The translations under genes and the position numbers were made by a program. A DNA stretch of 29,098 bases, taken from contig NZ_JNXE01000061.1 of the NCBI RefSeq assembly GCF_000716605.1, positions 1 through 29,098 of the forward strand, in the 5' to 3' direction. The notes under the pieces were generated by a model. That model worked only from the letters and a program-made list of their open reading frames with translations, was not told the DNA's origin and ran no database searches. The DNA is from Streptomyces sp. NRRL F-525 (GTDB taxonomy: Bacteria; Actinomycetota; Actinomycetes; Streptomycetales; Streptomycetaceae). Positions within the stretch are counted from its first letter, which is position 1; each line of letters begins with the position of its first letter. Of the stretch, positions 15,063-23,496 are shown piece by piece.

Positions 15063-17948
15063 TCAGTCCTCGTACGCATCCAACGGCGGGCAAGAACACA
15101 CCAGATTCCGGTCCCCAAACGCCTGGTCGATCCGCCGAACCGGCGGCCAGTACTTATCGGCAACGGAAACCCCCGCCGGGAACACCGCCTCCTCACGCGT
15201 ATACGCGTGCTCCCACTCCCCACCGAGCGCAGCCGCCGTGTGCGGAGCGTTCCGCAGCGGGTTGTCCTCACCCGGCCACTCCCCCGCCCCGACCTTCTCG
15301 ATCTCCCCCCGAATGGCAATCATCGCCTCGCAGAACCGATCCAGCTCAATCAGATCCTCGGACTCGGTCGGCTCGATCATCAACGTCCCGGCCACCGGGA
15401 ACGACATCGTCGGCGCATGGAACCCGTAGTCGATGAGCCGCTTCGCGATGTCGTCGACACTGACACCCGTCGCCTTGCTGATCGGCCGCAGATCGATGAT
15501 GCACTCGTGCGCGACAAGCCCACCGGGCCCGGTGTAGAGCACGGGGTAGTGCGGCTCAAGCCGCTTGGCAATGTAGTTGGCGCTGAGCACAGCCACCTGC
15601 GTGGCCCGCTTCAACCCCTCCCCACCCATGAGCCGGACGTAAGCCCAGGAGATCGGCAGAATCCCGGCGGACCCCCAGGGCGCCGCCGAGATCGGCCCAA
15701 CTCCCGTCTCCGGCCCAGCCGCAGGCTGCAACGGATGGTTGGGCAGATACGGCGCCAGATGCGCCCGCACGCCCACTGGCCCAACCCCGGGCCCGCCACC
15801 ACCATGCGGAATGCAGAACGTCTTGTGCAGATTCAGATGCGAGACGTCCCCACCGAAGTGCCCCGGCTTGGCAAGCCCCACAAGGGCGTTGAGGTTGGCC
15901 CCGTCGACATAGACCTGCCCACCCGCCTCGTGCACCTGCGCACAGATGTCGGCGACGTGCTCCTCGAACACCCCGTGCGTGGACGGATACGTGATCATCA
16001 GCACGGAAAGCTCGTCACGGTACTGCTCGATCTTCGCCCGCAGATCCTCGACGTCGATCTCACCGTCCTCGGCGGTCTTCACGACGACGACCTTCATCCC
16101 GGCCATCACGGCACTCGCGGCATTGGTCCCATGCGCGGACGACGGAATGAGGCAGACAGTCCGCTGCTCGTCCCCATTGGCCCGGTGGTACCCACGCACG
16201 GCGAGCAACCCGGCCAACTCCCCCTGCGAACCCGCATTCGGCTGCAACGACACCTTGTCGTACCCGGTGACCTCGGCGAGCCGCTCCTCCAACTCCCGGA
16301 TGAGCGTGAGGTATCCCTGCGCCTGCTCAGCCGGCGCGAAGGGGTGCAGCTGCCCGAACTCGGGCCAGGTGACCGGCTCCATCTCGGTGGTCGCGTTGAG
16401 CTTCATCGTGCAGGAACCGAGCGGGATCATGCCCCGGTCGAGCGCGTAGTCCCGGTCGGCGAGCCGCCGCAGGTACCGCAGCATCGCGGTCTCGGAACGG
16501 TGGTCCCGGAAGACAGGGTGCGTGAGATAGGCATCGGTGCGCACCAACCCGGCGGGCAACGTGTCCTCGGCGGACCCGTCCAGCGTCTCAACATCCCCGT
16601 CGACCCCGAACGCGGTCCATACGGCGGCCAGTTGGTCCCGCGTGGTGGTCTCGTCACAGGCAACGGACACCTGGTCGGCATTCACGAGATGCAGGTTAAC
16701 CCCGTCCTCGCGAGCGGCGGCGACAACCTCGGCGGCCCGACCCGGAACCCGCACAGTCAGCGTGTCGAAGTAGCCACCGTGCACGACCTCGACGCCACCA
16801 CCAGCGAGCCCGGCGGCGAGGATCGTGGCGTACCGGTGCGTCCGCCGCGCGATGCCCTTGAGCCCCTCGGGCCCGTGGTAGACGGCGTACATCCCGGCCA
16901 TGACCGCCAGCAGCACCTGGGCAGTACAGATGTTGCTGGTGGCCTTCTCCCGGCGGATGTGCTGCTCACGCGTCTGCAGGGCGAGCCGGTAGGCCTTGTG
17001 CCCGTCGGCATCCACGGACACACCCACGAGCCGCCCGGGCAGGCTGCGCGCGAACTTCTCGTGCACGGCCATGTATCCGGCGTGCGGCCCGCCGAAGCCC
17101 ATCGGCACCCCGAACCGCTGCGTCGTACCGACCGCGATGTCCGCGCCCAGCTCACCCGGCGACTTCAGCAGCGTCAGCGCGAGCAGATCGGCGGCGACGG
17201 TGACGAGCGCGCCGAGCGCGTGCGCCTGCTCGATCAGCGGCTTGATGTCGCGTACGGCTCCGGAGGCGCCCGGGTACTGCACGAGCACGCCGTTGATCTC
17301 GCGCTCGGCGATCTCGGCCGGGATGCCCTCGCTGAGGTCGGCGACGACGATCTCGACACCGGCCGGCTCGGCGCGGGTCTCGATCACGGCGATGGTCTGC
17401 GGCAACGCGTCCGCGTCGACCAGGAAGAGCCCCTTCTTGTTCTTGCCCATGCGCCGCGAGAGCGCCACGGCCTCGGCGGCGGCGGTCCCCTCGTCGAGCA
17501 GGGAGGCCCCAGAAGTGGGCAGCCCGGTCAGATCAGCAACCATCGTCTGGAAATTGAGAAGCGCTTCGAGCCGCCCCTGGGAGATCTCCGGCTGATACGG
17601 CGTGTAGGCCGTGTACCAGGCCGGGTTCTCCATGACGTTGCGCAGGATCACGGGCGGGGTGAAGGTCCCGTAGTACCCGAGCCCGATCATGGAACCGAGA
17701 ACCTCGTTGCGGTCCGCGAGGGAACGCAGCTCGGCCAGCACCTCGGCCTCGGTGCGGGCGCCCGGCAGGTCGAGGGAGTCGGCGTTCTTGATCACATCGG
17801 GGACCGCGGCGGCCGTGAGCTCGTCGAGCGAGCCGTAGCCGACCTGCGCGAGCATCTTGGCCCGCGCCTCCTGGTCGGGCCCGATGTGGCGCTGCTCGAA
17901 CGGGATGCCCTGTTCGAGCTCGGAGAGCGGAATGCGGGGGGCAGTCAT
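15063..17948 (-). CDS. gcvP: Glycine dehydrogenase (decarboxylating), P-protein of glycine cleavage
   Basis: A 961-residue PLP enzyme that decarboxylates glycine and passes the aminomethyl group to the lipoyl arm of GcvH. It is the full-length, single-chain type. Visible landmarks are FEQRHIGPD near the N-terminus, [12 protein letters not shown], the [20 protein letters not shown] segment, and the PLP lysine in HLNLHKTF at about residue 709 followed by the glycine-rich [11 protein letters not shown]. The ATG at 17948 is chosen because AGGAGG (17962-17957) lies 8 bases upstream; an in-frame ATG at 17972 has no such site. A glycine riboswitch precedes it on the same strand. gcvT and gcvH are not in the window. 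Confidence 0.97.
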   Translation of the reverse strand: MTAPRIPLSELEQGIPFEQRHIGPDQEARAKMLAQVGYGSLDELTAAAVPDVIKNADSLDLPGARTEAEVLAELRSLADRNEVLGSMIGLGYYGTFTPPVILRNVMENPAWYTAYTPYQPEISQGRLEALLNFQTMVADLTGLPTSGASLLDEGTAAAEAVALSRRMGKNKKGLFLVDADALPQTIAVIETRAEPAGVEIVVADLSEGIPAEIAEREINGVLVQYPGASGAVRDIKPLIEQAHALGALVTVAADLLALTLLKSPGELGADIAVGTTQRFGVPMGFGGPHAGYMAVHEKFARSLPGRLVGVSVDADGHKAYRLALQTREQHIRREKATSNICTAQVLLAVMAGMYAVYHGPEGLKGIARRTHRYATILAAGLAGGGVEVVHGGYFDTLTVRVPGRAAEVVAAAREDGVNLHLVNADQVSVACDETTTRDQLAAVWTAFGVDGDVETLDGSAEDTLPAGLVRTDAYLTHPVFRDHRSETAMLRYLRRLADRDYALDRGMIPLGSCTMKLNATTEMEPVTWPEFGQLHPFAPAEQAQGYLTLIRELEERLAEVTGYDKVSLQPNAGSQGELAGLLAVRGYHRANGDEQRTVCLIPSSAHGTNAASAVMAGMKVVVVKTAEDGEIDVEDLRAKIEQYRDELSVLMITYPSTHGVFEEHVADICAQVHEAGGQVYVDGANLNALVGLAKPGHFGGDVSHLNLHKTFCIPHGGGGPGVGPVGVRAHLAPYLPNHPLQPAAGPETGVGPISAAPWGSAGILPISWAYVRLMGGEGLKRATQVAVLSANYIAKRLEPHYPVLYTGPGGLVAHECIIDLRPISKATGVSVDDIAKRLIDYGFHAPTMSFPVAGTLMIEPTESEDLIELDRFCEAMIAIRGEIEKVGAGEWPGEDNPLRNAPHTAAALGGEWEHAYTREEAVFPAGVSVADKYWPPVRRIDQAFGDRNLVCSCPPLDAYED

Positions 17949-17950
17949 TT

Positions 17951-18018
17951 GGGAGGCCTCCTGGTCGGACACGACCTTCGGGGGACACCACGACGGTGGG
18001 GTGCCCGGACGGCCTCCC
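17951..18018 (-). promoter_or_regulatory. Possible riboswitch expression platform at the gcvP start
   Basis: On the minus strand GGGAGGCC (18018-18011), directly after the second glycine aptamer, is perfectly complementary to GGCCTCCC (17958-17951), which contains the last two bases of the gcvP ribosome-binding site and the spacer to the start codon. GGAGGCCTCC at the start is also self-complementary. Between the two arms lies another potential hairpin (GGGCACCCCACC with GGTGTCCC-like bases). No U-tract is seen, so control of translation rather than termination is the likelier mode. This is a pairing inference without energy calculation. Confidence 0.4.
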
Positions 18019-18218
18019 CCTCTGTCATCTCAACCTGAGAGCTTCACCGGGCATCCCGAAGGGCACCCGGCTTTCACCGTCGGTGAGAGCGGGGGCCGTC
18101 TTCGGCACCCGCCCTGCTTTCCAGAGTGACCTCGTCCGTGCGGTACGTGAGCCTGAGAGATTCCGGGGAGGATTTGCTCCTTCGGCGCCTCCGGTGAAGT
18201 CTGGAGGACTCTCCCGCA
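18016..18218 (-). ncRNA. Tandem glycine riboswitch upstream of gcvP
   Basis: Read on the minus strand, the first aptamer begins GCGGGAGAGTCC (from 18218) and contains GCGCCGAAGGAGCAA, then AATCTCTCAGG. The second has CACTCTGGAAAGCA, GTGCCGAAG and GGTGAAAGCC, and ends CTCTCAGG followed by TGACAGAGGGG near 18016. These are the conserved elements of the two glycine aptamers in the gcvT-motif RNA. Both aptamers keep the GCCGAAGG-type internal loop and the CTCTCAGG closing strand. Glycine binding normally switches on glycine cleavage genes, which fits gcvP 67 bases downstream. A -10-like TAGGCT (18245-18240, minus strand) lies at the right distance for its promoter, but no convincing -35 is seen. 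Confidence 0.95.
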
Positions 18219-18340
18219 CGGGGTCAGCAGCCGTTCGCCAGCCTACCAGCGCGCGTTGAAGCCGAGCTTTCGAGTGGCCACCTTCCCCAATGTGCTCTTT
18301 TGTAGTGCTTACGGATGAGTTGCGACCAGGAGGAGGGCCC

Positions 18341-18712
18341 GTGCAGACCGATATCGATCCGCGCAACCTGATCGGCCGCAAGGCGTTCGACCGCACCGGC
18401 GCCAAGATCGGCACGATCGACGAGGTCTACCTCGACGACGCGACCGGCGAACCGGAGTGGGCGGCCATACGCACCGGCCTGTTCTCCAGAGACGCCTTCG
18501 TCCCCCTGGAGCCCAGCGAACTGATCGAGGGCACCCTCCGCATCCCCTTCGACCGCTCCCTGATCAAGGACGCCCCCGACTTCGGAGTGGGCCGCCACCT
18601 CTCCCCGGACCAGGAGCTCCAGCTCTACCACCACTACGGCCTCGACGTGGGCCCGCCCCCGTCCCTCCCGGACCACGACTTCGGCAAGCTGGCGGGCTCG
18701 GACGACACCTGA
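18341..18712 (+). CDS. PRC-barrel domain protein
   Basis: A 123-residue soluble protein with a PRC-barrel domain over residues about 4-75 (NLIGRKAFDRTGAKIGTIDEVYLDD, then EPEWAAIRTGLF, then FVPLE and LRIPFDRSLIKDAPDF). A short acidic tail follows with a helix (SPDQELQLYHHYGL). PRC-barrel proteins are stress- or RNA-processing-related adapters; the exact role is unknown. The GTG at 18341 follows AGGAGG at 18328-18333 by 7 bases. Divergent from the gcvP riboswitch and convergent with dinB, ending 5 bases from it. Confidence 0.85.
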   Translation: MQTDIDPRNLIGRKAFDRTGAKIGTIDEVYLDDATGEPEWAAIRTGLFSRDAFVPLEPSELIEGTLRIPFDRSLIKDAPDFGVGRHLSPDQELQLYHHYGLDVGPPPSLPDHDFGKLAGSDDT

Positions 18713-18717
18713 GGCGG

Positions 18718-20295
18718 TTAGACGCGCGGCCGGCCGCCGGGTCTTCGGGTCTCCGGGGCTGTCGACGCGGCGGGCGAGGCATGAGGGTCCGGCGCCGTCG
18801 GGTGTGTCGGCACGGTCGGCGAGACGTCGGCAGCCCGCGCGTCCGGTGGCAGCACCTCGGCCTGGGGAACATCAGGGCCGGGCTCCGCCAACCCCGGCCG
18901 CTCGGCCGACCGTTCGCCGGTTCCGCGCGCCGCCCACGGCACCGGCGCCGAGCCCTCCGCCTCCCGTGTCACCAACGGCAACGGCTCCGCCGGTGACAAC
19001 TCGGGATCGTCGGTCCGGAACGTCCGCACCCGCCCCGGCCCCGCATCCTCAGGCGTCTCGAACCGCACCGTGACCCGCCCCAGCCCGCTCCCCTGCACCC
19101 ACCCGTGCCCGAACCCGGCGTGGCGCACATCGTGCCCCGCGGGCCAGCGCCGCTCCACGGGCACCGCCAGCTCCTCGCCCCTGTCCTCCTCGGTGTGCTC
19201 CTCCTCAAGAAGGTCGGGCTCCCCCGCCGCCTGCGCGAACAGGTCCTCCTGCGTGTAGTCGGCGAGCCCGGAGACCCCCACCCCGAGCAGCCGCACCCCG
19301 CCCGTGGTGTCCACGGAGTCCAGCAACCGGGCCGCCGCCTCCCGCACCACCCCGGGATCGTCGGTGGGCCCGCGCAGCGTCTCGGACCGGGTCAGCGTCG
19401 AGAAGTCGTACCGCCGCACTTTCAGCACGATGGTCCGCCCCGACAGCCCGGCCGCCCGCAGCCGCCGTACACACCGGTCGGCCAGCCGCTGCACCTCCAG
19501 GCCCACCCGGATCCGGTCATGGATGTCCACGTCGTACGTGTCCTCGACCGACACCGACTTGGTCTCCCGCTCGGCCACCACGGGCCGCTCGTCGTGCGCC
19601 AGCGCCATGGCGTACAGCCCGTGCCCGTGCGCCTTGCCCACCAGCCGGACGAGCTCGTCCTCGCCCGCCTCGGCGATCTCGTCGACCGTGGTGATCCCGG
19701 CCCGCCGCAGATGATCACCCGTCGCCGGCCCGACACCCGGCAGCGTGCGCACCGACAACGGCCCCAGCAACGTCCGCTCGGTCCCCGGCTCGATCAGCAC
19801 GAGCCCGTCCGGCTTGGCGCGCTCGGAGGCGATCTTCGCGATCATCTTGGAGGCGGCCAGGCCCACCGACCCCGTGAGCCCCGTGACCGCCCGTATGTCG
19901 GCCCGCAGCCGCGCCCCGGTCAGCTGCGCGGACTCGGCGTCCCAAGCCGCTCCCCCGGCCTCCAGGTCCACGAACGCCTCGTCCAGGCTGAGCGGCTCCA
20001 CCAGCGGCGACAACGCCCGCAGCAGCCCCATCACCTGCTCGCTGATCGACCGGTAGAACCCGAAGCGCGGCACGAGATACGCGGCGTTCGGCGCGAGCCG
20101 CCGCGCCTGGGCCATGGGCATCGCCGAGTTCACCCCGAAGACCCGTGCCTCGTACGACGCCGTGGCGACCACCCCGCGCGGCCCGAGCCCGCCCACCACG
20201 ACGGCCTTCCCGCGCAGGCTCGGCTTGGACGCCTGCTCCGCCGAGGCGAAGAAGGCATCCATGTCGAGATGCAGGATCGTGGGCGCGGTTCTCAC
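18718..20295 (-). CDS. dinB: DNA polymerase IV (Y-family translesion polymerase) with long C-terminal tail
   Basis: A 525-residue Y-family polymerase. Catalytic carboxylates are D11 in LDMDAFF and D105-E106 in SLDEAF, with F16 as the likely steric gate. The helix-hairpin-helix is at about 185-207 (LPGVGPATGDHLRRAG). The little-finger domain runs to about residue 345 and is followed by QEDLF (349-353), which fits the beta-clamp-binding consensus. The last 170 residues are far longer than in E. coli Pol IV: an acidic stretch, then a short WPAGHDVRHAGFGHGWVQGSG segment, then a Pro/Ala-rich low-complexity tail. The GTG at 20295 matches the family N-terminus, though GGAG lies only 2 bases upstream. 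Confidence 0.95.
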   Translation of the reverse strand: MRTAPTILHLDMDAFFASAEQASKPSLRGKAVVVGGLGPRGVVATASYEARVFGVNSAMPMAQARRLAPNAAYLVPRFGFYRSISEQVMGLLRALSPLVEPLSLDEAFVDLEAGGAAWDAESAQLTGARLRADIRAVTGLTGSVGLAASKMIAKIASERAKPDGLVLIEPGTERTLLGPLSVRTLPGVGPATGDHLRRAGITTVDEIAEAGEDELVRLVGKAHGHGLYAMALAHDERPVVAERETKSVSVEDTYDVDIHDRIRVGLEVQRLADRCVRRLRAAGLSGRTIVLKVRRYDFSTLTRSETLRGPTDDPGVVREAAARLLDSVDTTGGVRLLGVGVSGLADYTQEDLFAQAAGEPDLLEEEHTEEDRGEELAVPVERRWPAGHDVRHAGFGHGWVQGSGLGRVTVRFETPEDAGPGRVRTFRTDDPELSPAEPLPLVTREAEGSAPVPWAARGTGERSAERPGLAEPGPDVPQAEVLPPDARAADVSPTVPTHPTAPDPHASPAASTAPETRRPGGRPRV

Positions 20296-20352
20296 ATCTC
20301 CGATGCTGCCCTACGCCACTGACAATGCCCCGCTACGGCTCCCGCCGGGCCC

Positions 20353-20997
20353 TCAGACGGCCCGGTTGCGCCGCCTGGCCAGCTCGTCGGCGGGGTTGAC
20401 CCCGACGAGCGTCTCGCCGGTGTCGACGCGCTCCCCGTGCAGCTGCGACAGGGCGCTCTCGACATCCCGCCACACGACACCCACGGCGATCCCGAAGACG
20501 CCCTGGCCGCCCTGGAGCAGCGCGTGCACCTCGTCCGGCGACGTGCACTCGTAGACCGTGGCGCCGTCGCTCATGAGCGTCATGCGCTCCAGATCGCGGA
20601 AGCCGCACTCCCGCAGGTGCAGAACGGCGCTGCGGATGTTCTGCAGCGACACACCCGTGTCGAGGAACCGCTTGACGATCTTCAGGACGACGACGTCCCG
20701 GAAGCTGTAGAGCCGCTGCGTCCCCGACCCGTGTGCGGGCCGCACGCTGGGCTCCACGAGCCCGGTACGCGCCCAGTAGTCCAGTTGCCGATAGGTGATG
20801 CCGGCCGCCGCACAGGCCGTAGGCCCTCGGTAACCGATCTCCTCGGACGCCATGGACGTCGCCCCTCCGCTGGTCGGCACTGCCGCCGGCCGCTGCGGAA
20901 TGCGATCGGCCGTACTGCCGTGAAGCGGGTACGGACCTCTGTCCCCGAAACTGCGTTCCGGGGCACCCCCAGCCGTACCGTCGCCGCTGCTTCTCAC
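20353..20997 (-). CDS. MerR-family transcriptional regulator (second MerR of the garA-gcvP cluster)
   Basis: A 214-residue protein. A glycine/proline-rich N-terminal 50 residues precede the MerR winged helix (YRGPTACAAAGITYRQLDYW, then LYSFRDVVVLKIVKRFLD) at about 55-130. A C-terminal region without metal-binding cysteines follows (VYECTSPDEVHALLQGGQG, DVESALSQLHGERVD). It corresponds in order to the Rv1830-type MerR of mycobacteria. The GTG at 20997 is supported by a GGAGG 6 bases upstream and by a promoter whose -10 lies just before it. An in-frame ATG at 20853 with GGAGGGG upstream is a possible shorter start. Its ligand is unknown; related proteins are implicated in cell-cycle or metabolic control. 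Confidence 0.85.
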   Translation of the reverse strand: MRSSGDGTAGGAPERSFGDRGPYPLHGSTADRIPQRPAAVPTSGGATSMASEEIGYRGPTACAAAGITYRQLDYWARTGLVEPSVRPAHGSGTQRLYSFRDVVVLKIVKRFLDTGVSLQNIRSAVLHLRECGFRDLERMTLMSDGATVYECTSPDEVHALLQGGQGVFGIAVGVVWRDVESALSQLHGERVDTGETLVGVNPADELARRRNRAV

Positions 20998-21027
20998 GCC
21001 GACCTCCGTCCTTGACCTGCCTTCTCG

Positions 21028-21056
21028 ACGGTAGGCAGTCACCAGGGGTGCGTCAA
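21028..21056 (-). promoter_or_regulatory. Sigma-70-type promoter of the MerR gene
   Basis: On the minus strand TTGACG (21056-21051) and TACCGT (21033-21028) are separated by exactly 17 bases. This is the most consensus-like HrdB-type promoter in the window. Transcription would start near 21021, giving a leader of about 23 bases with GGAGG before the GTG at 20997. Confidence 0.65.
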
Positions 21057-21065
21057 CGATCGCCA

Positions 21066-21083
21066 CACTCGGCACGCCGAGTG
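21066..21083. promoter_or_regulatory. Perfect 18-bp palindrome upstream of the MerR promoter
   Basis: CACTCGGC-AC-GCCGAGTG: 8-base perfect arms around 2 bases, ending 10 bases upstream of the -35 box of the MerR gene. The position suits an activator or autoregulatory site. It could alternatively act as a terminator hairpin for the bifunctional-nuclease gene upstream, but no U-tract follows on the minus strand. Confidence 0.5.
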
Positions 21084-21213
21084 ATAATCACCCAAGGAGT
21101 GGTTTCCCGTGTCCCACCGCGGGGAAAGGCTAGCCGAATGCGCTCGCGGAGAGTCGCAGGACGCTCTCACACGCCGGTGGCAAATGCCAGCATTTCCTCG
21201 CCGGCCCCCCGGC

Positions 21214-21687
21214 TCACTGGCTGTTGGTGCCGAAGTCCTCGGGCGAGATCTGGTCGAGGAACTCGCGGAACTTCTCCACCTCGTCCTCCTGCTCGTCCGG
21301 GATCGCGATGCCCGCGTCGTCGAGCACACCGTCACTGCCGTAGATCGGCGTCCCGGTGCGCAGTGCCAGCGCTATGGCGTCGGACGGGCGGGCGCTCACC
21401 TCGACGCCGCTGGCGAAGACCAGCTCCGCGTAGAAGACGCCCTCCCGCAGATCCGTGATGCGCACTTCGGTCAGCTCCTGGCCGACGGCCTCCAGCACGT
21501 CCTTGAACAGGTCGTGGGTCAGCGGTCGTGCGGGGGCCATGCCCTGCTGAGCGAAGGCGATCGCCGTCGCCTCCCCGGGCCCGATCCAGATGGGGAGGTA
21601 GCGGTCGCCTCCCACTTCACGCAGGAGCACGATCGGTTGGTTGGAGGGCATTTCGACCCGGACACCTACGACATCGAGCTCGTTCAC
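21214..21687 (-). CDS. Bifunctional nuclease-family protein (DUF151)
   Basis: A 157-residue soluble protein of the bifunctional nuclease/DUF151 family: MNELDVVGVRVEMPSNQPIVLL at the start, then LPIWIGPGEATAIAFAQQG, then the RPSDAIALALRTGTPIY core. An acidic C-terminal tail (DEQEDEVEKFREFLDQISPEDFG) follows. The family name comes from plant and thermophile members; nuclease activity in actinobacteria is not shown, and interaction with neighbouring regulators is unproven. It sits between two MerR genes, as in mycobacteria (Rv1829). The GTG at 21687 has only AGGG upstream, while TAGGGT on the minus strand ends 6 bases before it, so a leaderless transcript is possible. Confidence 0.9.
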   Translation of the reverse strand: MNELDVVGVRVEMPSNQPIVLLREVGGDRYLPIWIGPGEATAIAFAQQGMAPARPLTHDLFKDVLEAVGQELTEVRITDLREGVFYAELVFASGVEVSARPSDAIALALRTGTPIYGSDGVLDDAGIAIPDEQEDEVEKFREFLDQISPEDFGTNSQ

Positions 21688-21772
21688 ACAGCAACCCTAG
21701 GCCGTGCCCGGGACGTTTGGGTAGTCGGGCCGGGAACGGGTGACCGATCAGGCAGCCGCGGAGCCGCCCGTC

Positions 21773-22510
21773 TCAGGGCAGGCGGACGCCCAGCGCGGTC
21801 TGCACCAGAGCGGCGTGCAGCTTCACCGTGAGCCCCGCCAGTTCCTTCGTACGGGCCTCCGCGTGGGCCCTGGTCTGCGGATTGCGGTGGCGCTTGAGCG
21901 GGGCCACCACCTGGTCGACGAGCCCCGCCTCACGGTCGGCGGCGGCCTTCATGGCGCGCAGATGCCGCGGCTCGATCCCGAACCGCCCGAGTTCGAGGAC
22001 AAGTCCGGCCACGGTGACGGCTTCCGCGTCGTAGACCCCGTCCGGCAGCGGGGCGATGAGTCCGTACGACTCCCACTCGTCGAGCTCCTGCTCGCCGATC
22101 CCGGCGGCGGCCATCAGCTCGGCCCGCCCGATCCGCGCCGCCGTGGGCCCCTCCACGGGCTCCAGGACGACCTCGCCGTCCCGCTGACGCCCCACGGTGG
22201 GCAGCGGCGCCGCCTCACCGCGCTCCATGGCGTCGAGGTGCTCACGGATCACCTTGAGCGGCAGATAGTGGTCCCGCTGCATCCTCAGGACATGGCCGAG
22301 GCGCTCGACGTCGGCGGGGCTGAACTTGCGGTACCCGGAAGGGGTCCGCTGCGGCTCGATGAGGCCCTCCGACTCCAGGAAACGGATCTTGGAGATGGTG
22401 ACTTCGGGGAACTCGTCGCGCAGCACGGTCAGCACCGTGCCGATGCTCATCAGCCCAGTGTCCGCGGCGGCGGTACCGTGTCCGGCACCGCCGCTCGGTG
22501 TTTGAAGCAT
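21773..22510 (-). CDS. ftsR: FtsR-like MerR-family regulator
   Basis: A 245-residue MerR-type regulator corresponding in sequence and position to Rv1828 of mycobacteria and to FtsR of corynebacteria, which activates ftsZ. A 20-residue variable N-terminus precedes the winged helix (MSIGTVLTVLRDEFPEVTIS, then SKIRFLESEGLIEPQRTPSG, then YRKFSPADVERL) at about 21-92. A second helical domain with repeated MerR-like features follows (RAELMAAAGIGEQELDEWES). The ATG at 22510 has AGGAAGG about 4 bases upstream; a shorter ATG at 22450 is also in frame. A GGGGGAATCCCCC hairpin (22521-22533) lies just before the ribosome-binding site. It is 43 bases downstream of the FHA gene, probably one operon. Confidence 0.88.
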   Translation of the reverse strand: MLQTPSGGAGHGTAAADTGLMSIGTVLTVLRDEFPEVTISKIRFLESEGLIEPQRTPSGYRKFSPADVERLGHVLRMQRDHYLPLKVIREHLDAMERGEAAPLPTVGRQRDGEVVLEPVEGPTAARIGRAELMAAAGIGEQELDEWESYGLIAPLPDGVYDAEAVTVAGLVLELGRFGIEPRHLRAMKAAADREAGLVDQVVAPLKRHRNPQTRAHAEARTKELAGLTVKLHAALVQTALGVRLP

Positions 22511-22553
22511 GGACCTTCCTGGGGGAATCCCCCGGACCCAGTCCGAGGGAGGG

Positions 22554-23306
22554 TCAGTAACCCCGCTGGCTCGCGTAGAACACCAGCCGGTACTTGCCGA
22601 TCTGCACCTCGTCACCGTTGGCCAGCGAGACCGAGTCGATGCGCTCGCGGTTGACGTACGTGCCGTTCAGGCTGCCGACGTCGGCGACCGTGAACGAACC
22701 GTCAGGAGAGCGCCGGAACTCCACATGGCGGCGCGAGACCGTCACGTCGTCCAGGAAGATGTCGCTCTGCGGATGACGGCCGGCCGTGGTCAGCTCACCG
22801 TCCAGCAGGAAGCGGCTGCCCGAGTTCGGACCACGTCGCACCACCAGCAGCGCCGAGCCCAACGGCAGGGCGTCGACGGCGGCCTGCGCCTCCGGGGAGA
22901 GCGTGGGCATCTGCGTCTGACCGGTCACTTCGGCGTCGTAGGCCTCGAGACCGGAGATGGAGATCGTGGAGGTCGTCTCGGACGGACGCTCCGGGGTCGC
23001 GCCGGGGCGCAGCGGCGCACCGCAGTTGGAACAGAAGCGGCTGTTCTCCGCGTTGCGGTTACCGCACCTCGTACACACCAGGGCCGACATAGGGGAAAAC
23101 CCTCCACCCGTACTTGAGGTTGACGGTTGCCCGAAACCTATGTCGCCGGACTGCGCAGGGTCAACCGACGGCGCGCCCTGGCCACCGACCTGGTCGCGGA
23201 ACAGCGGGCGCTGGCCTTCTGCGTCCGGTTGTGCGCGGTGGCGAGCGGTCTGGCTGTCGCTGCCCTCTTTCGCACTCTTGCCGAACAACTTCGCAAACAA
23301 CTTCAC
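22554..23306 (-). CDS. garA: GarA/OdhI-like FHA protein with zinc ribbon
   Basis: A 250-residue cytoplasmic signalling protein. The N-terminal ~70 residues are low-complexity (KLFAKLFGKSAKEG, then a Gly/Ser/Gln-rich linker). Next comes a zinc ribbon with C78, C81, C92 and C95. The conserved ETT motif (E110-T111-T112) is where GarA/OdhI is phosphorylated by PknB/PknG-type kinases. The FHA domain at about 155-250 has GRHPQSDI, SRRHVEF and NGTYV. Unphosphorylated GarA/OdhI inhibits 2-oxoglutarate dehydrogenase; phosphorylation makes it fold on its own FHA domain. The zinc ribbon and long N-terminus are absent from mycobacterial GarA. The GTG at 23306 has AAGGGGAA about 8 bases upstream. An internal ATG at 23090 with GGAGGG would give a 178-residue form starting at the zinc ribbon. 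Confidence 0.88.
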   Translation of the reverse strand: MKLFAKLFGKSAKEGSDSQTARHRAQPDAEGQRPLFRDQVGGQGAPSVDPAQSGDIGFGQPSTSSTGGGFSPMSALVCTRCGNRNAENSRFCSNCGAPLRPGATPERPSETTSTISISGLEAYDAEVTGQTQMPTLSPEAQAAVDALPLGSALLVVRRGPNSGSRFLLDGELTTAGRHPQSDIFLDDVTVSRRHVEFRRSPDGSFTVADVGSLNGTYVNRERIDSVSLANGDEVQIGKYRLVFYASQRGY

Positions 23307-23496
23307 GGGCGATTCCCCTTGACCGAAACAGACCCGCCCGTGGGGCAGGACGAACCCTGATTGAACACACCGGTTGACCCGGACATCCTCACAACGTCCG
23401 TATCCACCAGACAGTTTCCACCACGCACCACCCAATCGGTGCGTCGACCCCCCGCAACCTCATGCCCTCGCCGGACGATCCCCATGCACCCCCGGT
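23307..23496. other. Gap between the FHA gene and the first DUF881 gene, no gene seen
   Basis: 190 bases with no plausible ORF on either strand. In mycobacteria gcvH occupies this slot (between DUF881 and garA); here it is absent. Candidate promoters for the FHA gene were looked for on the minus strand but nothing convincing was found. Confidence 0.5.

Noticed and set aside
14088..18038. 1316-codon plus-strand open frame covering modC, the repeats and gcvP
   Set aside because: It reads out of frame through modC and antisense through gcvP. Its product is arginine- and proline-rich nonsense. The modC and gcvP frames carry complete catalytic motifs.
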